A stretch of DNA of 64,000 nucleotides from assembly GCA_900016875.1 (NCBI GenBank), contig FCNR01000063.1, positions 1-64,000 of the forward strand. Direction: 5' to 3'. How positions within the stretch are numbered: the first letter of the stretch is position 1; each line of letters starts with the position of its first letter. The position numbers and the translations under genes are program-made. Of this stretch, positions 36,488 through 45,544 are shown one piece after another. Source of the DNA: Eubacteriaceae bacterium CHKCI004 (GTDB lineage: Bacteria; Bacillota; Clostridia; Lachnospirales; Lachnospiraceae). The notes beneath the pieces were generated by a model, which saw nothing but the letters and a program-made list of their open reading frames with translations, did no database searches and was not told the origin of the DNA.

Positions 36488-37920
36488 TGATGATGAGGAT
36501 AGTGTGGGCGATTTTTCTGACCATGGTTGTCAGTGTGGCTTTTGGCGTGGTCTGGAGGAAAGAGCAGAAAGTGCCGGAGGGGAAAGCGGACGAGAAAAAC
36601 AGTCAGATATGGGTGTCGCCTCTGGTGCTTCCGTTTTTGCTGGTGCTGGTGCTGATACTATGTATTTTTTGGGTTGGCTGGCGGGAGGGAATGCATTTGT
36701 TTTTTTGTCAGGCTGCTGACGTGTTCCTTTTTCTGAGCGTCTATTTCATCATCCTGCTTATCCTGCTTCCTTTGCTGCGGAGGCGAATCAGTGCCAGAGC
36801 CTGTGCGACCCTGTGGCTTGTTCCTGCGTTTTTGTTTTACCAGGCGTATGGACTTTACAACAATATAATTATCCCGTACCGCACCATTTATGTTCCTCTC
36901 CGGGTACTTCAGGCAGGAATTGTTATTTGGGCAGCGGGCTTTGTGGTCGTAATGATATATCAGATCATATCTCATCAGCTGCTCCGGCGGCATCTTTTGA
37001 AAAACAGCAGAGAGGTAGAAGACGCAGTGGTGCTGGAAGTATGGGAAGAAGAAAAACAGAGACTCTGTTATGAAGATCCGGTGCGGCTTCTTTATTGCAG
37101 CGCTATCTCCACGCCGCTCTCCATGGGGATATGGGGCAGTTTGACGCTGCTGCCGGAGCGGATGTACACAAAAAAAGAATTATCGTTTATTTTCCGCCAT
37201 GAGCTCCATCATATGAAGCGCCGGGATGTGCAGACGAAGATTTTTTTAGGTTTTTGTAAAGCTCTTTGCTGGTGTAATCCTCTCATATGGATTGCTGTGA
37301 AAAAGGCCAGCGACGATCTGGAACTTTCCTGCGATGAAATTGTTCTGGCGGGCAGCGGGGAGAAAGACAGGGGCGAATATGCGGAGCTTTTGCTGCAGAC
37401 GGCGGGGCGTTCCGGAGGTTATACCACATGCCTGTCAGCCGCCGCCAGTACTCTCCGGTATCGGATGAGATCAGTGCTTCATCCACAGAAAAAATTTGCG
37501 GGCGTTGCGGTATTGGCAGTGATCATGTTCGCAAGCTGTCTCTGCTATGGAAGTCTGGTGCTGACCAGCGGGAGGAAACCGGCAGGAAAGGTTCTGCAGG
37601 AATATGGCGTGACGGCGGAAGATATTTCCCATGTTTCCGGCAGATTCACAGAATCCGGGGACGATGACGGCAGATGCGGTGAGGAACTGTTTGCGTACCT
37701 GTCTTCCATAAATGTAGAGCGGATCTACAGCGCCAGAGATTTTTACGATGTTGGAAGAAATGGGATTTCTTTATATTCCGATAAAAAAGAAATTGATATC
37801 AAGATGGACGATTCTCTGCTGCTTATAAACGATTTTGAGAAAAACCGGGAGGAAGCCTATCAGATCCGGTCGGGCGTTGACTGGCAATATATAGGGCGGC
37901 TCATGGAAGATCATTCATGA
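36487..37920 (+). CDS. BlaR1/MecR1-like M56 antirepressor protease
   Basis: A 477-residue membrane protease with four or five helices in the N-terminal half and a zinc-binding HELHH motif (about 238-242) in a cytoplasmic loop, the M56 arrangement. The downstream Glu ligand is probably in ASDDLELSCDE. After the last helix (about 340-360, VAVLAVIMFASCLCYGSLVL) there are only about 110 extracellular residues, with no penicillin-binding serine motif (SxxK, KTG), so it is not a beta-lactam sensor. It should relay an unknown surface signal to the BlaI-like repressor. Confidence 0.88.
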   Translation: MMMRIVWAIFLTMVVSVAFGVVWRKEQKVPEGKADEKNSQIWVSPLVLPFLLVLVLILCIFWVGWREGMHLFFCQAADVFLFLSVYFIILLILLPLLRRRISARACATLWLVPAFLFYQAYGLYNNIIIPYRTIYVPLRVLQAGIVIWAAGFVVVMIYQIISHQLLRRHLLKNSREVEDAVVLEVWEEEKQRLCYEDPVRLLYCSAISTPLSMGIWGSLTLLPERMYTKKELSFIFRHELHHMKRRDVQTKIFLGFCKALCWCNPLIWIAVKKASDDLELSCDEIVLAGSGEKDRGEYAELLLQTAGRSGGYTTCLSAAASTLRYRMRSVLHPQKKFAGVAVLAVIMFASCLCYGSLVLTSGRKPAGKVLQEYGVTAEDISHVSGRFTESGDDDGRCGEELFAYLSSINVERIYSARDFYDVGRNGISLYSDKKEIDIKMDDSLLLINDFEKNREEAYQIRSGVDWQYIGRLMEDHS

Positions 37921-38033
37921 TTTTCTGCCGATGAAACAATTAATTTTCTATAGTTTTGCAATTAACCTCTTTACTTCTTTCAAAATGTATTCTAATATAA
38001 GTACATATATTGTCTGAAAACAGGAGGAAGAAA

Positions 38034-39326
38034 ATGAAACGATATATTGTAATGATACTGGCTGCATTGATGGCAGTTTCCATAATAGGATGCGGACAGT
38101 CCGGAGATCTGTTTCCGGAAAGTACTGCCGGTGATACCGCGCAGACGGAGCCGGTGGATGAGGCGGGCATGAAGGTGGGATATCTTCTGCCATCGGGAAC
38201 GGACACCACAGATACGGATTCCCGCATTGAAGGAATCCGGCAGATGCAGTATGAGACAGGACTCAAGGACAGTCAGGTGTTTATCCGGACGGATGTGTCA
38301 CGGGACGACTGCGCATCCCGGATTGAAGAACTGGTGCAGGAGGGCTGTAATATTATTTTTGCCTGCGATGACCGGTATGAGAATACAGTGCTTGACGCGG
38401 CGCAGCAGTATCCGGATGTACAGTTCTGCCAGGAGGGCGGAACCAAGGCGAAGAAGAGCGGCCTGGATAATATGCATACCTATTATGTCCGTCTGTATGA
38501 GGCATATTATGCTGCCGGCGTGATTTCCGGCATGAAGCTGAACGAGTTTTTAAACAGCGGCAGGATCACAAGTTCCGAATGTATCATCGGTTTTGTGGCC
38601 AATGAGGATTCTCCGGAGGTTACAAGCTGTATTAACGCTTTTTACATGGGCGTCGGAGAGGTCTGCTCTCAGGCATCCATGATGGTTCGGTATACAGATG
38701 GAGGCGGTGACTATGACGCGGATGCGGAGGCTGCACGTCAGCTTCTGGAAGCAGGAGCATCTGTTATGTCACAGTTCACGTCGACAACGGGCGTTGCGAC
38801 TATCTGCGCGGAGAATGATATTCCAATCGTGGGCAACGCGGTTAATATTATTGATGTGGCTCCGAGTGAAGCGCTTACATCCGCTGTGGCAGACTGGAGC
38901 GTTTATTATACGTATGCGGTCAACAGTGTGCTGGAAGGAAAAGCCATTGACGTTGACTGGTGCGGCGGGTATGATGACGGTTCCGTGATTTTATCTCAGC
39001 TCAATGATACTCACATACCGGACGGCGGTACAGACAGGCTGATCGAAGTGGAGAAGTCTTTACGGGACGGCGATGCCAAAGTATTTGATATAGAGAAGTT
39101 TACAGTGAACGGAGAATCTCTGGCAACTCTGGCAGAGGAAGATGAAGATTATCAGAAATATGCGAAAAGTATCCGAAATGGCGAGTATCAGGAATCATTA
39201 AAACGTTCAGCGCCATCCATGGACTTTTTCGTAGACGGTGTGGAAGAGAGTACCTATGATTATTTAGGTGATTCGGAAGATACTGAGGAGGCTGCAGAGA
39301 GCAGCACAGATACCGGGGAAGAATAG
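38034..39326 (+). CDS. BMP-family substrate-binding lipoprotein
   Basis: A 430-residue extracellular lipoprotein: signal peptide with lipobox SIIGC (Cys about 19), then a periplasmic-binding fold of the basic membrane protein (PnrA/BmpA) type, which binds nucleosides in characterised members (GMKVGYLLPSG ... IEGIRQMQYETGL ... NIIFACDDRYENTVLDAAQQYPDVQF). The acidic C-terminal tail (EDTEEAAESSTDTGEE) is unusual. AGGAGG precedes the start at 38034. No ABC permease or ATPase genes adjoin it; they would have to be encoded elsewhere. It follows the BlaI/BlaR pair by 113 bp on the same strand and may or may not be under that control. Confidence 0.85.
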   Translation: MKRYIVMILAALMAVSIIGCGQSGDLFPESTAGDTAQTEPVDEAGMKVGYLLPSGTDTTDTDSRIEGIRQMQYETGLKDSQVFIRTDVSRDDCASRIEELVQEGCNIIFACDDRYENTVLDAAQQYPDVQFCQEGGTKAKKSGLDNMHTYYVRLYEAYYAAGVISGMKLNEFLNSGRITSSECIIGFVANEDSPEVTSCINAFYMGVGEVCSQASMMVRYTDGGGDYDADAEAARQLLEAGASVMSQFTSTTGVATICAENDIPIVGNAVNIIDVAPSEALTSAVADWSVYYTYAVNSVLEGKAIDVDWCGGYDDGSVILSQLNDTHIPDGGTDRLIEVEKSLRDGDAKVFDIEKFTVNGESLATLAEEDEDYQKYAKSIRNGEYQESLKRSAPSMDFFVDGVEESTYDYLGDSEDTEEAAESSTDTGEE

Positions 39327-39421
39327 AGACACGGGCGAAACATTAGATTTTTCTACTTGTATTGCGGGAAAGAATATGGTATCATGATACAAGTTGTGTG
39401 TGATGACAGGAGGTGAAGAAG

Positions 39422-39658
39422 TTGATAAGAACAGCATTTACAATTGTTTTCATCTTAATATGTATTGCGTTGATCGTAGTAGTATTGATGCAGGAAGGTA
39501 AGTCAGCCGGACTTGGGGCATTGACCGGACAGGCAGACTCTTACGTGAGAAAGAATCACGGACGTACGAGAGAGGGTAGACTGGAGAGAGCGACAGTAAT
39601 CCTCGGCGTTCTGTTTTTCGTTATTGCCATCGGTCTTGAATTGAAGTTTTTTCAATAG
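39422..39658 (+). CDS. secG: preprotein translocase subunit SecG
   Basis: A 78-residue membrane protein of the SecYEG channel, with two hydrophobic helices (TAFTIVFILICIALIVVVLMQ and ATVILGVLFFVIAIGLELKFF) and the conserved loop LMQEGKSAGLGALTGQ. The start is taken as TTG at 39422, seven bases after AGGAGG (39409-39414); the GTG at 39413 overlaps that site. Gene order secG-rnr-smpB-ssrA is typical of Firmicutes. Confidence 0.92.
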   Translation: MIRTAFTIVFILICIALIVVVLMQEGKSAGLGALTGQADSYVRKNHGRTREGRLERATVILGVLFFVIAIGLELKFFQ

Positions 39659-39703
39659 ATAGACGACCACAGATAAATGATCACAGTATGTGAAGTTGAA
39701 ACA

Positions 39704-39748
39704 CCCCTTTTGCCAGACAGACGCTGTCCGGCGGAAGGGGATTTTTAT
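39704..39748 (+). terminator. terminator between secG and rnr
   Basis: Long stem from CCCCTTTTGCC...AGACAG to CTGTCC...GGCGGAAGGGG (39704-39740) followed by ATTTTTAT. Confidence 0.8.
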
Positions 39749-39850
39749 ATTATGGGAAACTGACATATAATTAATTAAGAATTACCGGCGCGTATCAATG
39801 TATCATGTGGATGAAGTTTGCCGGTACAAAACAGGAGATTACTATAAAAT

Positions 39851-42217
39851 ATGGATGACAGAAGATTATTCGAACAGAGAAAAGAAAGTATCCGGAACAT
39901 GATCTATGATGAAGAGTACATCCCTTTAAAGTTTAAGGAGATGGCTTATCTCATGAATGTTCCGCACAAAGAGAAGGAAAAGCTGAAAGAGGTGCTGGAT
40001 GCGCTCCTGGCTGACGGCAGCGTGGAACTTACCGCCCGGGGCAAATATGTGAAGGCGGAAAATGAGAACCTCACCGGCGTGTTCACCGCCCATCCGAGGG
40101 GATTCGGCTTTGTGAGCGTTGAGGGAGAACCGGAGGATATCTTCATCCCTGCTCCTTATGTGAACGGCGCCTTTCACAAAGATGTGGTGCGGGTAAAGAT
40201 TTCCAGAGAAAGCCACGGGGAAGGCAGGAGAAAAGAGGGCGTGGTGCTCAAGATTCTGGAACGGGGGACAAAGACCCTGGTGGGAACTTTCATGAAGAGC
40301 AAGTCTTTCGGTTTTGTCCGTCCGGACGATACCCATTACGGGCAGGATGTGTTTATTTCCAAAAAGAACTGCGGCGCCGCTATGAACAACGATAAAGTGG
40401 TGGTGGAGATGTTAAGCTACGGCAGCCGGGATAAAAAGCCGGAAGGACGCGTTGTGGAGATCATCGGAAACACCGACGATCCTTCCACGGATATCACGGC
40501 CATCGTCAGAGCCTTCGGGATTCCCGATACATTTCCTGGCGAGGTGATGCGGGAAGCCAGAGCAGTCCCGGAGGAGGTCAGCGTTCCAAGGGGAGAGAAC
40601 AGGACGGATTACCGTGAGCTGCTCACCGTGACCATTGACGGGGAGGACGCCAAGGATCTGGATGACGCCATCACCTTAAGCAGGCTGGACGATGGCTATG
40701 AACTGGGCGTGCACATCGCCGATGTGAGCCATTATGTCACGGAAGGCTCGCCTCTCGACAGGGAGGCTCTGGAGAGAGGAACCAGCGTCTACCTGTGCGA
40801 CCGGGTGATTCCGATGCTTCCGCGGGAGCTGTCCAACGGCATCTGCTCTCTGAATGCGGGAGTGGACCGCCTTGCTTTGAGCTGTGTGATGCAGATTGAC
40901 GGGAAGGGAAACGTCATCGGTCATAAGATTGTGGAGTCCATCATCCGGGTGGACAGGCGTATGAGCTACAACGGCGTGAAGGCAATCCTTGCAGGCGAGG
41001 AACATCCGGAAGGAGATAGGGAGGATATCCGGAAAATGTGCTTTCTCATGAAGGAAGCGGCAGCCATCCTGAAGGAAAAGAGAAGAAAACGTGGATCCAT
41101 TGATTTTGATTTCCCGGAATCAAAGATTGTTCTCGATAAAGAAGGTTACCCGACGGATATTCACCCGTATGAGAGAAATGTTGCCACGGACATCATTGAA
41201 GATTTCATGCTCCTTGCCAATGAGACGGTGGCGGAAGATTATTTCTGGCAGGAGCTGCCGTTTGTATACCGGACCCATGAGGAGCCGGACCCGGATAAGA
41301 TTGCGAAGCTGGATACATTTATCCGGAATTTTGGTTTCTATATGAAGACGGGGCGGGAACATTTCCATCCGAAGGAGATTCAGAAGCTGCTCTTTGCCCT
41401 GGAAGGAGAGCCGGAGGAGGCGCTGATCAGCCGCCTGGCTCTGCGTTCCATGAAGCAGGCAAGATACACAACCCTCAATGTGGGACATTTCGGCCTTTCC
41501 ACTCAGTATTATACGCATTTTACTTCCCCGATCCGTCGCTATCCGGACCTCCAGATTCACAGAATCATCAAGGAGAACATCCACGGACGGCTGAACAGGA
41601 AACGGGTGGAGCATTATGAAAACATTCTCCCGTCGGTGGCGGAACAGAGCTCCAGGCGGGAACGCCGGGCTCAGGACGCCGAGCGGGAAGTGGAGAAACT
41701 GAAGAAAGTAGAATACATGCAGAAGTTCATCGGCGATGCCTTTGACGGCGTCATCTCCGGCGTTACGGCAAAAGGGTTCTTTGTGGAGCTGGAAAACACC
41801 GTGGAAGGTATGGTTTCCATTCAGACCCTGATGGACGATTATTACTTCTTTGACGAACAGCAGTACCGGCTGGAAGGCAAACGTACCGGACGTGTCTTTA
41901 CTCTCGGGCAGAAGGTACGGGTGGTGGCGGAAGCGGCCAATAAAACTATGAAAACGGTTGATTTTGTTCTGGAGGAATTCTCCGCTGCCGCCGGCTGGGA
42001 CGTTCACGGAGAGCGGTACGGCGCGTCAGAGTCCGGAGACGTGGATGATGAACCGGAAGAAATCTGGTTTGACGGCACGGAAGAAGACTGGTATTCTGAT
42101 GAGGAGGAAGAATGGATTCAGAGCAAGGAAGATATCGCCAAAAATGACTGGATTGACGACGACGAGGCCGACCGGCTCTTAAAACTTTACGCCAGGAAAG
42201 ATGTTCGGGATATCTGA
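39851..42217 (+). CDS. rnr: ribonuclease R
   Basis: A 788-residue processive 3'-5' exoribonuclease of the RNB family that degrades structured RNA and works with tmRNA-SmpB in ribosome rescue. Order: N-terminal winged helix, two cold-shock domains (GFGFVSVEGEPEDIFIPA and SFGFVRPDDTHYGQDVFIS), the RNB catalytic domain with DGEDAKDLDDAITL (metal-binding Asp, about 260-273) and HFTSPIRRYPDLQIHR, and a C-terminal S1 domain (FDGVISGVTAKGFFVELENTVEG). The last 70 residues are very acidic rather than the more usual basic tail. AGGAG lies 13 bases from the ATG, a slightly long gap. Confidence 0.95.
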   Translation: MDDRRLFEQRKESIRNMIYDEEYIPLKFKEMAYLMNVPHKEKEKLKEVLDALLADGSVELTARGKYVKAENENLTGVFTAHPRGFGFVSVEGEPEDIFIPAPYVNGAFHKDVVRVKISRESHGEGRRKEGVVLKILERGTKTLVGTFMKSKSFGFVRPDDTHYGQDVFISKKNCGAAMNNDKVVVEMLSYGSRDKKPEGRVVEIIGNTDDPSTDITAIVRAFGIPDTFPGEVMREARAVPEEVSVPRGENRTDYRELLTVTIDGEDAKDLDDAITLSRLDDGYELGVHIADVSHYVTEGSPLDREALERGTSVYLCDRVIPMLPRELSNGICSLNAGVDRLALSCVMQIDGKGNVIGHKIVESIIRVDRRMSYNGVKAILAGEEHPEGDREDIRKMCFLMKEAAAILKEKRRKRGSIDFDFPESKIVLDKEGYPTDIHPYERNVATDIIEDFMLLANETVAEDYFWQELPFVYRTHEEPDPDKIAKLDTFIRNFGFYMKTGREHFHPKEIQKLLFALEGEPEEALISRLALRSMKQARYTTLNVGHFGLSTQYYTHFTSPIRRYPDLQIHRIIKENIHGRLNRKRVEHYENILPSVAEQSSRRERRAQDAEREVEKLKKVEYMQKFIGDAFDGVISGVTAKGFFVELENTVEGMVSIQTLMDDYYFFDEQQYRLEGKRTGRVFTLGQKVRVVAEAANKTMKTVDFVLEEFSAAAGWDVHGERYGASESGDVDDEPEEIWFDGTEEDWYSDEEEEWIQSKEDIAKNDWIDDDEADRLLKLYARKDVRDI

Positions 42218-42259
42218 ATGATCCGATGACAAAAATGGAAATAAAAAAGGAGAAAAACA

Positions 42260-42730
42260 GTGGCAAAATCAGAAAATATCCGCCTGATTGCGAATAACAA
42301 GAAGGCATATCATGATTATTTCATAGACGAAAAATATGAGGCGGGCATCGCTCTCCACGGAACGGAGGTGAAATCTCTCCGCATGGGCAAATGCAGTATC
42401 AAAGAGTCATTTATTACCATACACCGCGGAGAGGTGCTCATCCAGCACATGCATATCAGTCCCTACGAGAAAGGAAACATTTTCAACAAAGATCCTCTGC
42501 GCACAAGAAAGCTCCTGCTCCACAAGGCGGAGATCCGCAAACTGGAAAACCAGGTCAAAATGAAGGGCTATACCATCATGCCGCTGAAGGTTTACCTGAA
42601 AGGGAGTCTTGTAAAGGTGGAGATCGGCCTGGCCCGGGGCAAGAAGCTTTATGACAAACGGCAGGATATTGCCAAAAAGGACGCTCAGCGCGAGGCGCAG
42701 AGAGACTTCAAGATCCGGAATCTGGGCTAG
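42260..42730 (+). CDS. smpB: SsrA-binding protein SmpB
   Basis: A 156-residue RNA-binding protein that loads tmRNA onto stalled ribosomes. Conserved blocks: [32 protein letters not shown], split across about residues 9-40; [26 protein letters not shown] in slightly altered form; and the basic C-terminal helix [19 protein letters not shown]. The start is GTG at 42260 with AAGGAG six bases upstream. It lies between rnr and the tmRNA gene. Confidence 0.96.
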   Translation: MAKSENIRLIANNKKAYHDYFIDEKYEAGIALHGTEVKSLRMGKCSIKESFITIHRGEVLIQHMHISPYEKGNIFNKDPLRTRKLLLHKAEIRKLENQVKMKGYTIMPLKVYLKGSLVKVEIGLARGKKLYDKRQDIAKKDAQREAQRDFKIRNLG

Positions 42731-42793
42731 GCTGTCGTCCGGAGCCTGGCAGCGGCATCGTGGCATATGGCGGCAGCGCAGACCAGAAAAGGC

Positions 42794-42821
42794 TTGACAA
42801 ATAATTTCTATTCAGTATAAT
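42794..42821 (+). promoter_or_regulatory. promoter of ssrA
   Basis: Consensus TTGACA (42794-42799), 16 bp, TATAAT (42816-42821), about 80 bp before the mature 5' end of tmRNA; a short precursor would be processed. Confidence 0.75.
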
Positions 42822-42902
42822 AAGTATACTACGGTTCAAATCATGACCGTGCAGTGGCAGTACAACAGCATAGCCAGCGTGGCGTCATGCCGCAGCAGTT
42901 AA

Positions 42903-43248
42903 GGGCTTGTACTGGTTTCGACGGGGGCTTTGAACGTGGGGCAGCCATCCGTGGTCCGGGACCACGTTAAAACTCGGAATTAAATATAAACGCTGAAGAT
43001 AATAATTTAGCATACGCTGCCTAAGTTGCAGCTGTCGGCCTCAGCATACCCACAGGCTGAGAGTCCGGCACCGATTATGTGGGACACTCGTATCCGTAAG
43101 CTTTGCCGGGTATGAAGTAATATGAAGCTACTGAAGTCAGGAGTTTGTCTTTAGACGCCTGACGGAGGGAATGTCAAAATAAAGACTGTGATGGGAGATA
43201 CCGTGCGGAATAGGTTTTCGGACAGGGGTTCGATTCCCCTCAGGTCCA
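42903..43248 (+). ncRNA. ssrA: transfer-messenger RNA (tmRNA)
   Basis: One-piece tmRNA. The tRNA-like domain is formed by 5' GGGCTTG and 3' CAGGTCC with discriminator A, plus the T arm GGGG-TTCGATT-CCCC; the 5' consensus TACTGGTTTCGACGGGG is intact. The tag frame runs from 42992 to the TAA at 43022-43024 and encodes AEDNNLAYAA, ending in the usual Ala-Ala degradation signal (an extra N could precede if the resume codon is one earlier). No CCA is encoded. It rescues stalled ribosomes with SmpB, encoded just upstream. Confidence 0.96.
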
Positions 43249-43251
43249 TAA

Positions 43252-43309
43252 GAAAAAGAGACATGGATGTTTTACTTTGTTGGGTAAGATGTCCATGTCT
43301 TTTCTTTTG
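43252..43309 (+). terminator. intrinsic terminator after ssrA
   Basis: Stem AAAAGAGACATGGAT... / ...GTCCATGTCTTTT with a U-rich 3' side (TTTTCTTTT). Confidence 0.8.
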
Positions 43310-43739
43310 AAAAAATTATATGAGAAATTAAATTACTTGAGGTATATGTCGGTGTCAGAACAAAACAGGGTGTGGTATAACAAAAATATATGTTATACAT
43401 GATGCGTATTTTTCACCGCCTTAATGGATGAAAATGCTATAATAAAAAACATGTAATAAAAATAACATTTTTTATACAAGAATGTTATAAAAAAATGTTT
43501 ATGTCTGCTGTAAAAAAGAATGATTTTTTTCAAAAAATGTTGAAAAAAATAAAAAATTATTGTATGATAAGAAACGTGATATATATTCGAAAGGATATAG
43601 AAAATTAATAGTAAATATTATTTAATGAGTTATATTATGTAATATTTATTCAGACGCAGAGTCCGGAGCTATACAAGGGACATGCAATAAATGTACGGGC
43701 AGATAAGACTATATCAAATGACAACAGGAGAGAATGCAG
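43310..43739 (+). promoter_or_regulatory. AT-rich control region and long leader of the M56 protease gene
   Basis: This 430-bp gap has no gene. It holds an inverted repeat ATAACATT-N11-AATGTTAT (43462-43488), which could be an operator, and a promoter TTGAAA (43540-43545), 17 bp, TATGAT (43563-43568). A leader of about 165 nt follows, with another A/T-rich inverted repeat (AAATATT ... AATATTT, about 43614-43651). Confidence 0.55.
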
Positions 43740-44969
43740 ATGATAACGATTTATTCCTTATTTTGGTCTATTATTAATTGCTGCCTGATGGCATTTATTA
43801 TTTTCTTTCTAAGAACAAGAACTATGCTGATATCCAAATACGGTACGTCAGTGATTGGATTTTTGATGGTTTGCTGTATTGTCAGGATTCTGCTTCCGGT
43901 AGAATTCCCAAAGCACCAGTACATATTGGCAGATAATTTTCTGTATTCATGGATCGTGAAGCATTTCAAGTTCGTTTTGCATCCGGATTTCCGTGATAAT
44001 TTGCTGGCAGTTCTGATCGTGATATGGATATGCGGAAGTGTGTTCAGTATCCTTCGTCTGATGAAAAAGTCGAGGGAAGTGCAGAAAGTAATACGCGCCA
44101 ACGCCTGTACGGACAATCCGAGAGCAGCTGAGATACTGGCATCCATCGATTCGGAATGTCCTTTGCCTGTTCGCGTTTGTTCCGGCATATCGGTTCCGGT
44201 GCTGGCAGGATACTTTCGTCCGGCCATCTATTTTCCGGATTATCCGTACACCGATGAACAGCTGCGCTATGTGATTCTTCATGAATACACCCACTGGAAA
44301 CGCCATGATATCTGGAAGAAGCTGCTCATGAACGTTATCTGTGTACTGATCTGGTGGAACCCGGCTGTCTATGTCATCCGGAAAGAAGTCACACAGCTGA
44401 TTGAGTTTCGCTGTGACAAGACATTGTCCAAAGATTTCAGTGAAGAAGAGATACTCGATTATCTGGATATACTGCTGACCAGCTTCGAGCGGGCACAGAA
44501 TCCACTCATCAAAACGAATCTCTACACCATAGAGTTTGTGAACACTTCCAAACAGTACACCATACGGCAGAGATTCGACCTGCTGCTTCAACGGTACACG
44601 GTCACTCACCGCAGGTGGCTGATGCAGACATTGATTGTGCTGCTGGGTCTGGGATGGATGTTCTGTTCGTATTATTTTATATTGCAGACGAAATATGCTG
44701 CATCGGAGGACGCTTTGTGGACTCCTAATAGAGTTGAGAGAAAGGTAGTATATGTGTCCAATGGTGATAATACTTATTTAGAAGAACAAGCTGATGGCTC
44801 CTATTTGTTTTATTATAATGGAACTCCAATGGAAGTACCAGCTGAAGACGTTGAGGCAGGACTCTACGATGTTTATCCTATTGTGGAATATCAGGAAGAA
44901 AGTAAAAATGTTTTCGTAAAGTTTTTTATAATGATAAAGGAAAACATTGAAAATATATTTTTAGATTAG
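43740..44969 (+). CDS. M56-family membrane metalloprotease without a BlaI partner
   Basis: A 409-residue BlaR1-like membrane protein: three or four N-terminal helices, the zinc motif HEYTH (about 181-185), a likely third ligand in LIEFRCDKTL, a further helix (about 300-320, LMQTLIVLLGLGWMFCSYYFIL) and an 80-residue extracellular tail (VVYVSNGDNTYLEEQADGSYLFYYNG). No repressor gene is adjacent, unlike the locus at 36 kb. ATG 43740 is preferred to 43734, as CAGGAG is only three bases from the latter. It is followed after 11 bp by a small exported peptide gene, so the two probably act together. Confidence 0.85.
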   Translation: MITIYSLFWSIINCCLMAFIIFFLRTRTMLISKYGTSVIGFLMVCCIVRILLPVEFPKHQYILADNFLYSWIVKHFKFVLHPDFRDNLLAVLIVIWICGSVFSILRLMKKSREVQKVIRANACTDNPRAAEILASIDSECPLPVRVCSGISVPVLAGYFRPAIYFPDYPYTDEQLRYVILHEYTHWKRHDIWKKLLMNVICVLIWWNPAVYVIRKEVTQLIEFRCDKTLSKDFSEEEILDYLDILLTSFERAQNPLIKTNLYTIEFVNTSKQYTIRQRFDLLLQRYTVTHRRWLMQTLIVLLGLGWMFCSYYFILQTKYAASEDALWTPNRVERKVVYVSNGDNTYLEEQADGSYLFYYNGTPMEVPAEDVEAGLYDVYPIVEYQEESKNVFVKFFIMIKENIENIFLD

Positions 44970-44980
44970 GAGGAATAATT

Positions 44981-45223
44981 ATGAAACTGATGAAAAGATT
45001 AGCAATCGGTGTGATGGCAGCAACTATGGCATTTTCGGCAATGCCGGCAGCGATACCAGCGATGATTCAGATGCCAGCAGCGGTGGAAGCGGCAGAGATT
45101 GAACCGCGGGCTGATGTGGTTTATTGGATTTATCGTACGTTGGATGATGGAACTATTCAGAAACGCCGCTGGAATGAAACAAGAGGTTATTGGGTAGATC
45201 CAGATTGGATTGATGTAAACTAA
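44981..45223 (+). CDS. small exported peptide, family unknown
   Basis: An 80-residue protein: Sec signal peptide to about residue 38 (long Ala/Met-rich hydrophobic part, probable cleavage near VEAAEIEPRA) and a mature part of about 40 residues rich in aromatic residues (VVYWIYRTLDDGTIQKRR, then WNETRGYWVDPDWIDVN, with four Trp in all). I do not recognise the family. GGAGGAAT precedes the start. The gene is 11 bp after the M56 protease gene, before a long hairpin. It could be a substrate or signal of that protease; this is inference from position. Confidence 0.75.
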   Translation: MKLMKRLAIGVMAATMAFSAMPAAIPAMIQMPAAVEAAEIEPRADVVYWIYRTLDDGTIQKRRWNETRGYWVDPDWIDVN

Positions 45224-45244
45224 TCGAACAAAAAGAATGAAGAG

Positions 45245-45350
45245 GAAAGAGCTGTTATAAAACATACTGCAAAACAGAAAAAAGTGTATTTTTAGTAAAT
45301 GATACACCGTGTTCTGTACAGTATAGTTTGTGTAACAGCTCTTTCTTTTT
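45245..45350 (+). terminator. about 100-nt long imperfect hairpin with terminal U run
   Basis: Outer stem GAAAGAGCTGTT (45245-45256) with AACAGCTCTTTC (45334-45345), then AAACATACTG with CAGTATAGTTT (one bulge), ACAGAA with TTCTGT and GTGTAT with ATACAC, closing on a 12-nt loop, followed by TTTTT. It can end transcription of the M56/peptide operon. Its length is far more than a terminator needs, so it may also be a small RNA or a remnant of a palindromic element. Confidence 0.75.
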
Positions 45351-45510
45351 GATTTGTTTGGTTAAATGACCATTCCATATTATGGTTTCTCTGATGGTTT
45401 TTCTGAACGGGGCCCGTTCTTCTTTGTCCAACTAAAAGCAAAACAAGTATTAAAAGACAAATATCGCCGTCTTCCTTCCTCCCCGAAATATTTCGTAAGA
45501 AAAAATCTCA

Positions 45511-45537
45511 TTGACAAATCCCGCAGCCATGTATAAT
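45511..45537 (+). promoter_or_regulatory. promoter upstream of the structured RNA and trxA
   Basis: TTGACA (45511-45516) and TATAAT (45532-45537) with a short 15-bp spacer. Expected start near 45544. Confidence 0.55.
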
Positions 45538-45544
45538 AATAAAA

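Noticed and set aside
36487-37920. Beta-lactam resistance sensor
   Set aside because: The extracellular part is too short and lacks penicillin-binding motifs, and there is no beta-lactamase gene.
41120-42007. 295-codon open frame antisense to rnr
   Set aside because: Opposite the RNase R catalytic and S1 domains, with no family features.
43462-43488. BlaI-type operator for the second M56 gene
   Set aside because: The inverted repeat is ATAACATT-N11-AATGTTAT, not TACA-N2-TGTA, and no BlaI gene is adjacent.
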